In this document: positions 5,308 through 9,001 of the stretch, piece by piece
Numbering within the stretch: the first letter of the stretch is position 1
How the letters are laid out: each line of letters starts with the position of its first letter
From: JAAYZB01 sp937958685
GTDB taxonomy: Bacteria > Bacillota_I > Bacilli_A > Izemoplasmatales > Hujiaoplasmataceae
NCBI GenBank assembly: GCA_036824265.1
Contig: DAITAL010000047.1
Coordinates: 1-9,001, forward strand
Length of the DNA: 9,001 nt
Direction: 5' to 3'
Translations under genes and position numbers: made by a program
The notes under the pieces: generated by a model
Seen by the model: only the letters and a program-made list of their open reading frames with translations
What the model was told of the DNA's origin: nothing
Databases searched by the model: none

Positions 5308-6318
5308 ATGGCAGTAAAAGTAGCAATCAACGGTTTTGGCAGGATCGGCCGGCTCGCGTTCCGCATCATGTTCGGCAACCCGGACTTCCAGATCGTCGCG
5401 ATCAACGATCTCACCGACGCCAGGCAACTGGCATACCTGTTGCGGTATGACTCTTCGCAGGGACGCTACCACCGCGAAGTCGGTTACGAAGGCAGCGACA
5501 TCGTCGTCGAAGGCGTCAAGATTCCCGTCTATGCGGTCAAGAATCCCGCGGAGATCCCCTGGAAACAACACAACGTCGACGTCGTGCTCGAATGCACAGG
5601 CCTCTTCACCTCGAGAGACAAGGCGTCATTGCATCTGGAAGCCGGCGCGAAGAAAGTCATCATCAGCGCGCCCGCCAAGGAAAAGGACATACCCACCGTC
5701 GTTTACGGCGTCAACGAAAACTCGCTTTCCGGAGCGGAGACGATCATCTCCGCGGCATCCTGCACCACCAACTGTCTGGCTCCGATCGCCAAGATCATGA
5801 ATGACAACTTCGGCATCGTCAGAGGCTTCATGACGACGGTCCATGCGTACACCAACGACCAGGCGACCTTGGACATCCCCCATCCGAAGGGAATCGACAC
5901 CAGAAGAGGCCGCGCTGCCGCCGCCAACATCGTGCCGACCACGACCGGCGCCGCCAAAGCGGTTTCCCTCGTTCTGCCGGCGCTCAAAGGCAAACTCGAC
6001 GGCATCGCGCTCAGGGTTCCCGTCATCACCGGTTCGGTCGTCGACCTCGTCTTCGAGCCAGCCAAGCCCGTAACCGTCGAAGCGGTCAACCTGGCCGTCA
6101 AGAACGCGGCCTCCGAGATCGTCGGCTACACCGAGGATCCGATCGTCTCGAGCGACGTCATCGGCTCCAGTTTCGCCACGCTTTTCGATGCGCAGAGCAC
6201 CACGGTCCTCGAGGCTGAGGGCAAACAACTTGTCAAGGTCATCTCCTGGTACGACAACGAGTACGGTTTCACCGTCCAGATGATCCGGACGCTGAAACAT
6301 TTCGCCACACTGATCTAA
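5308..6318 (+). CDS. gap: Glyceraldehyde-3-phosphate dehydrogenase, type I, NAD-dependent
   Basis: This glycolytic enzyme oxidises glyceraldehyde 3-phosphate to 1,3-bisphosphoglycerate with NAD. The 336-residue length is typical. The Rossmann motif INGFGRIGR lies at 7-15, Asp34 (AIND) favours NAD over NADP, the active-site Cys152 is in SCTTNC and the catalytic His179 in TTVHAYT. WYDNEYG (314-320) is the usual C-terminal signature. The loop at 186-202 (ATLDIPHPKGIDTRRGR) departs a little from the common MTLDGPHRKG form. GGAGGA (5295-5300) sits 7 nt before ATG 5308; a GTG at 5278 lies at the predicted transcription start and has no ribosome site. The gene has its own promoter and a terminator, with no other glycolytic gene alongside. 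Confidence 0.97.
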   Translation: MAVKVAINGFGRIGRLAFRIMFGNPDFQIVAINDLTDARQLAYLLRYDSSQGRYHREVGYEGSDIVVEGVKIPVYAVKNPAEIPWKQHNVDVVLECTGLFTSRDKASLHLEAGAKKVIISAPAKEKDIPTVVYGVNENSLSGAETIISAASCTTNCLAPIAKIMNDNFGIVRGFMTTVHAYTNDQATLDIPHPKGIDTRRGRAAAANIVPTTTGAAKAVSLVLPALKGKLDGIALRVPVITGSVVDLVFEPAKPVTVEAVNLAVKNAASEIVGYTEDPIVSSDVIGSSFATLFDAQSTTVLEAEGKQLVKVISWYDNEYGFTVQMIRTLKHFATLI

Positions 6319-6323
6319 AGAAC

Positions 6324-6348
6324 AAGGCATCCTTCGGGATGCTTTTTT
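6324..6348 (+). terminator. Intrinsic terminator of gap
   Basis: GCATCC (6327-6332) and GGATGC (6337-6342) form a stem with a stable TTCG tetraloop, extended by AAG/TTT pairing and ending in six T. It lies six nucleotides after the gap stop codon and only 20 nt before the next start codon. Confidence 0.92.
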
Positions 6349-6368
6349 CCTATTAAGGAGGCTCTTGC

Positions 6369-7007
6369 TTGGATTTTCTGTACGATCTTCTGGAACGGCT
6401 CACCCAGTTCATCAGCGATAATCCCTGGTTCGCACCGCTCAGCGCGGTGCTCTTGCCATTTATTGAAGCGCTCGTCCCCTCGCTGCCACTCACCGTCCTG
6501 ATCGGTTTCAATCTCAACCTGATGGCGGGGGTCTTCGGGAGAATGGAAGGAACGCTCCTGACGGTCGTGCTCTCGACGGTGGGGTCGTTTCTCGGGATGT
6601 TGCTGATTTTTGTCTTGATCAGGCTGACGCTTGCGCCATATTTCGCCCGCAAGGTCCAAGAGAACAAGTACGGCAAGCTGTTCCTCGATGTCGTCGAGGG
6701 GCCCAAGCTGTTTCCGATCCTCATCCTGATGTCGAATCCGTTCCTCCCGTCCTCGATCATCAACTACGTCCTGAGCCTCACGCGCACCAAGTTCTCCCGC
6801 TATGTCTTTCTCACCCTGACATCCCGGCTGATCATCATCCTCTTTCTCATCTTCCTTGGCAGCATCTTCGACATCCAAAGCCATCCCCTGAACATTCTCT
6901 GGCTGTTTCTCTTCTATACCGGCATGTTCGGCATCTGGTATCTTTGGTATCACCGGCATTCCCGAAAGCGGGGCCAAGATACCGCATTTCCCGAGGAAAA
7001 GCACTGA
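6369..7007 (+). CDS. VTT-domain (TVP38/TMEM64, DedA-related) integral membrane protein
   Basis: The 212-residue product is highly hydrophobic and resembles the VTT/SNARE-associated family, whose bacterial members are linked to membrane-lipid scrambling and envelope homeostasis. The substrate of this protein cannot be told. The first re-entrant region (about 24-58) has the conserved Glu33 and prolines in FIEALVPSLP, followed by a Gly-rich helix (about 62-90, STVGSFLGM). The second re-entrant region shows SNPFLPSSIINYVLSLTRTKFSRY (122-145), with helices at about 146-164 and 174-194 and a charged cytoplasmic tail. The start is TTG 6369, supported by AAGGAGG exactly 7 nt upstream; no ATG fits. 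No promoter fits in the 20 nt after the gap terminator, so expression probably relies on readthrough from gap. Confidence 0.82.
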   Translation: MDFLYDLLERLTQFISDNPWFAPLSAVLLPFIEALVPSLPLTVLIGFNLNLMAGVFGRMEGTLLTVVLSTVGSFLGMLLIFVLIRLTLAPYFARKVQENKYGKLFLDVVEGPKLFPILILMSNPFLPSSIINYVLSLTRTKFSRYVFLTLTSRLIIILFLIFLGSIFDIQSHPLNILWLFLFYTGMFGIWYLWYHRHSRKRGQDTAFPEEKH

Positions 7008-7023
7008 TTTGGTGCTTTTTTTT
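6997..7023 (+). terminator. Intrinsic terminator of the VTT-protein gene
   Basis: AAAAGCAC (6997-7004) pairs with GTGCTTTT (7012-7019), and the T-run continues to 7023. The TGA stop codon (7005-7007) lies in the 7-nt loop, so coding sequence forms the 5' arm of the stem. Confidence 0.88.
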
Positions 7024-7032
7024 GGGCGCGTA

Positions 7033-7041
7033 TGATATAAT
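7033..7041 (+). promoter_or_regulatory. Extended -10 promoter of pepP-recD2
   Basis: TGA-TATAAT is a perfect extended -10 element. No good -35 box is visible at 16-18 nt upstream, where the terminator T-run lies; extended -10 promoters can work without one. Transcription would start near 7048, with a leader of about 20 nt. Confidence 0.6.
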
Positions 7042-7068
7042 TAATCAAAAGATTTCGAGGTGACGTTT

Positions 7069-8340
7069 ATGAACAAGACAGTCTTCCAATCCCATCGCCA
7101 GGCGTTTTTGGCCCAGATGACGGCGCCGTCGTTTGCGTTGATTTTTTCCGGCATCGCCCCCCACAAATCCAACGACCAGCTCTATCCGTTCGTCACCGAC
7201 CGGAATTTCTACTATCTTACCGGCCTCGAACGCGAAAACTTCACCCTGCTGCTCGTCAAGGGTGCCAAGGTCGCCAAGGAGTTCCTCTTCATCGAAGAGC
7301 CCAGCGACTACGCCACCAAGTGGCTTGGCAAGCGCATGACCAAAGACGAGGCGGAAGCGGTCTCGGGGATTGCCGGCGAGAACATCAAACTGAACCAGGA
7401 ACTGCGGGACTTTCTCTACCATGCCGTGCTCTCCGATTCCCGCAAGGCCCTGATCGAGATGCCCAAGGCGCTTTATCTCGACCTCTTCCGGGCCAAGCCC
7501 TACGCCAGGGCGAAAAGCATGAAGGCGACCGCTGAACTGCGCGAGGCCTATCCCGAACTTGCGGTCGTGAATGCCAACGAGATCCTCTATGCGCTGCGGG
7601 CCGTGAAGGGCAAGGAAGAGATCGCCATGATCGAGCAGGCAATCGCCTATACCAAGATCGGCATCGAGGCTGTGATGGCCAACGCCAAAGCCGGCGTCAA
7701 CGAGCGCCACTTTGAAGCGCTTTTCGATTTCACGATCAAACTCCACGGCAGCGACGGATGCGCTTTCAACACGATTGTAGCCTCGGGCAAGCACGCGGCC
7801 GTGCTCCATTACGAGGACAACAACAAGGACGTCCCGGACGGCGATCTCGTGCTGATCGATCTGGGAGCGCTCTCTGGTCCCTATGCGGCCGACATCACCC
7901 GGACCTTCCCCGTAAGCGGCAAATTCACCGAGCGGCAAAAACAGCTCTACACGATTGTCCTTGAGGTGAACAAGAAGACGATGGCGATGGTCAAACCCGG
8001 CGTGATGATCGCCGAGTTGAACCAATTCGCCAAAACGGAACTGGCCAATGGCCTTTTGAAACTGGGCATGATCCAGGATGCGGCCGAGATCGACAAGTAC
8101 TACTACCATTCGGTGAGCCACTACTTAGGCCTCGACGTCCATGACGTCGGCACTTATCAGGTGCCGCTCGTTGCGGGCATGGTGGTCACGATCGAGCCGG
8201 GTCTCTATGTGGAGACTGAAGGCATCGGCATCCGCATCGAGGATGACGTGCTGGTCACAAAAGACGGCTATCGCAACTTAAGCGAGGCCATCGACAAGGA
8301 AATCAGTGACATCGAGGAATTGATGGCACTCAACAACTGA
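7069..8340 (+). CDS. pepP: Xaa-Pro aminopeptidase, M24B family
   Basis: The enzyme releases N-terminal residues that precede proline, using a two-metal (usually Mn2+) centre in the cytoplasm. The 423-residue product has an N-terminal aminopeptidase-P domain (about 1-150, with SNDQLYPFVTDRNFYYLTG) and a C-terminal pita-bread domain (about 180-410). All five expected metal ligands are present: D264 (LIDLG), D275 (AADITRTF), H351 (SHYLGLDVHD), E376 (TIEPGLY) and E391 (RIEDDV). H358, and a His in the KHAAVLHYE segment (241-249), match catalytic histidines of E. coli PepP. GAGGTG (7057-7062) lies 6 nt before ATG 7069; the in-frame GTG at 7060 falls within that ribosome site. Nine nucleotides separate its stop from the recD2 start, indicating an operon. 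With PepF it makes two peptidases in the window. Confidence 0.96.
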   Translation: MNKTVFQSHRQAFLAQMTAPSFALIFSGIAPHKSNDQLYPFVTDRNFYYLTGLERENFTLLLVKGAKVAKEFLFIEEPSDYATKWLGKRMTKDEAEAVSGIAGENIKLNQELRDFLYHAVLSDSRKALIEMPKALYLDLFRAKPYARAKSMKATAELREAYPELAVVNANEILYALRAVKGKEEIAMIEQAIAYTKIGIEAVMANAKAGVNERHFEALFDFTIKLHGSDGCAFNTIVASGKHAAVLHYEDNNKDVPDGDLVLIDLGALSGPYAADITRTFPVSGKFTERQKQLYTIVLEVNKKTMAMVKPGVMIAELNQFAKTELANGLLKLGMIQDAAEIDKYYYHSVSHYLGLDVHDVGTYQVPLVAGMVVTIEPGLYVETEGIGIRIEDDVLVTKDGYRNLSEAIDKEISDIEELMALNN

Positions 8341-8349
8341 GGCCGATCG

Positions 8350-8949
8350 ATGCCGTTTGTCGAAGGATCGCTCAGCCAATACCTCTTCTATAACGAAGAA
8401 AGCGCCTATTCGGTGCTCAAAATCGAGATCATCGACACCGATGATCCCAGGATTGCCAGGTATGAACCCACAATCGTCGTTTGTGGGTTTTTCCCCCGTT
8501 TGGATATGCATCAGTCCTACCGCTTCCACGGCGAGCTCGCCGAGCATCCCAAGTATGGACTCCAATTCAACGCCCAGAGTTTTGAAAGCGCCCAGAAGAC
8601 GGTGTCCGGGCTCGTCGATTACCTGTCCTCGGATCTCTTCAAGGGCATCGGTCCGAAAACCGCGCAGGCGATCGTCGACCTGCTGGGCGAAAGCGCGCTG
8701 GAGACGATCGCCAACGACAAGACCGTCCTCGACCGGATTCCCCGGATGACGGAGGCCAAACGGGACATGATCCACGAGACGATCATCGCCAATCGTCAGG
8801 CGGAGACGACGCTCGTATGGCTGTACGGCTTTTCGATCTCGCCCAAGATGGCGATGAAGATCTTCAACCGCTTCGGTTTCCAGGCAATCGACATCGTGAA
8901 AGCCAACCCGTATGTCCTGATGGACGAGATCGAGCTGGTCGGCTTCTAG
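8350..8949 (+). CDS. recD2: RecD2-type helicase, N-terminal region, ended by an in-frame TAG
   Basis: RecD2 is a 5'-3' DNA helicase involved in DNA repair and fork maintenance in Bacillota; full proteins are about 720-850 residues. The open frame gives 199 residues. An N-terminal OB-like part (about 1-85, YSVLKIEI...TIVVCGFFPRL) is followed by the helix-hairpin-helix region (LFKGIGPKTAQAIVDLLG, about 96-113) and its repeat, then YGFSISPKMAMKIFNRFG...ANPYVLMDEIELVGF. These match RecD2 in order. At 8947-8949 a TAG interrupts a conserved segment, and RADEIALKIGF continues in the same frame to the window edge. The Walker helicase domain lies beyond the window. GAGG (8339-8342), overlapping the pepP stop, serves as ribosome site 7 nt from ATG 8350. 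The gene is either a nonsense allele or a sequence error. Confidence 0.82.
   Translation: MPFVEGSLSQYLFYNEESAYSVLKIEIIDTDDPRIARYEPTIVVCGFFPRLDMHQSYRFHGELAEHPKYGLQFNAQSFESAQKTVSGLVDYLSSDLFKGIGPKTAQAIVDLLGESALETIANDKTVLDRIPRMTEAKRDMIHETIIANRQAETTLVWLYGFSISPKMAMKIFNRFGFQAIDIVKANPYVLMDEIELVGF
8465..8492 (+). other. Terminator-like hairpin inside recD2
   Basis: AACCCACAA (8465-8473) pairs perfectly with TTGTGGGTT (8481-8489) around a 7-nt loop, and the T-run reaches 8492. The hairpin lies about 115 nt into the coding region and encodes part of the family-typical TIVVCGFF strand. The U-tract is short, so activity is uncertain. Confidence 0.4.
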
Positions 8950-9001
8950 CGCGCCGACGAGATCGCCCTCAAGATCGGTTTTCCCTATGACCATCCCTAC
9001 C
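8947..9001 (+). pseudogene. recD2: In-frame continuation of recD2 after the TAG codon
   Basis: The codons after TAG read RADEIALKIGFPYDHPY without a frame change, and the RADEIALK segment is the expected continuation of the GF-x-x-ADEIA motif of RecD2. TAG is one base away from CAG (Gln), AAG (Lys) or GAG (Glu), any of which would restore the protein. The remainder lies outside the window. Confidence 0.6.

Noticed and set aside
6315..7004. Minus-strand open frame of 229 codons opposite the VTT gene
   Set aside because: Its extreme Glu/Asp/Gln/Lys richness is what the reverse complement of a membrane-protein gene gives. No motif or ribosome site was found.
7045..8121. Minus-strand open frame of 358 codons opposite pepP
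   Set aside because: Long only because GC-rich coding sequence leaves few antisense stops. The plus strand carries a complete M24 peptidase with all metal ligands.
8947..8949. Genome-wide recoding of UAG to an amino acid
   Set aside because: pepF ends at a TAG at a natural family length, and a single other case cannot support a code change. Kept only as an alternative to be tested.
1..9001. Mycoplasma genetic code (UGA = Trp)
   Set aside because: UGA ends ppa, the EIIB-like gene, ptsH, spx, the VTT gene and pepP at sensible positions, several right before terminators. Trp is encoded by UGG.
1..9001. CRISPR array, insertion sequence, phage, toxin-antitoxin or tRNA/rRNA genes
   Set aside because: No regularly spaced repeats, transposase or integrase motifs, terminal inverted repeats or tRNA cloverleaf sequences were seen. 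All long intervals are covered by housekeeping genes.

Overview
The window is a compact, conserved housekeeping stretch from what looks like a GC-rich member of the Bacillota/Mycoplasmatota (Erysipelotrichia-, Acholeplasma- or Izemoplasma-like). The reasons are strong AAGGAGG-type ribosome sites, sigma-A-like promoters confined to short AT-rich gaps, U-tailed intrinsic terminators, a tryptophan T-box riboswitch, an HPr carrying the regulatory Ser46, and a Spx regulator. UGA ends at least six genes and UGG is the only Trp codon, so this is not the mycoplasma genetic code. From memory, trpS, an spx-like gene and a membrane-tethered PTS EIIB-like gene also cluster in Mycoplasma genitalium (around MG126, MG127 and MG129). 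That memory supports a shared ancestral neighbourhood but was not checked here.

Layout: the 3' end of a membrane-protein gene (2-193, +) converges on inorganic pyrophosphatase (301-732, -). A divergent AT-rich promoter region (about 790-835) drives a translationally coupled pair: an EIIB-like membrane protein lacking the phospho-cysteine (848-1255, +) and HPr (1252-1515, +). The terminator after ptsH also holds the stop codon of trpS, which lies on the other strand (1557-2555, -). trpS is preceded by a complete Trp-specific T-box leader (2575-2776) and its own promoter, and upstream of that by pepF (2792-4558, -). pepF and spx (4671-5126, +) diverge from promoters whose -35 boxes overlap. Glyceraldehyde-3-phosphate dehydrogenase (5308-6318, +), a VTT/TVP38-family membrane protein (6369-7007, +), an Xaa-Pro aminopeptidase (7069-8340, +) and the start of recD2 (8350 onward, +) follow.

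Biological themes are glycolysis and PTS control (HPr, EIIB-like, GAPDH, pyrophosphatase), peptide degradation (PepF, PepP), Trp-tRNA charging under T-box control, and thiol-stress regulation (Spx). No mobile element, CRISPR array, phage gene or defence cassette is visible, and most of the window is ordinary. The points most worth a second look are the in-frame TAG in recD2 with homology continuing past it, the Cys-to-Glu change in the EIIB-like protein coupled to HPr, the cysteine-rich C-terminal tail on Spx, and the shortened C-terminus of pyrophosphatase.
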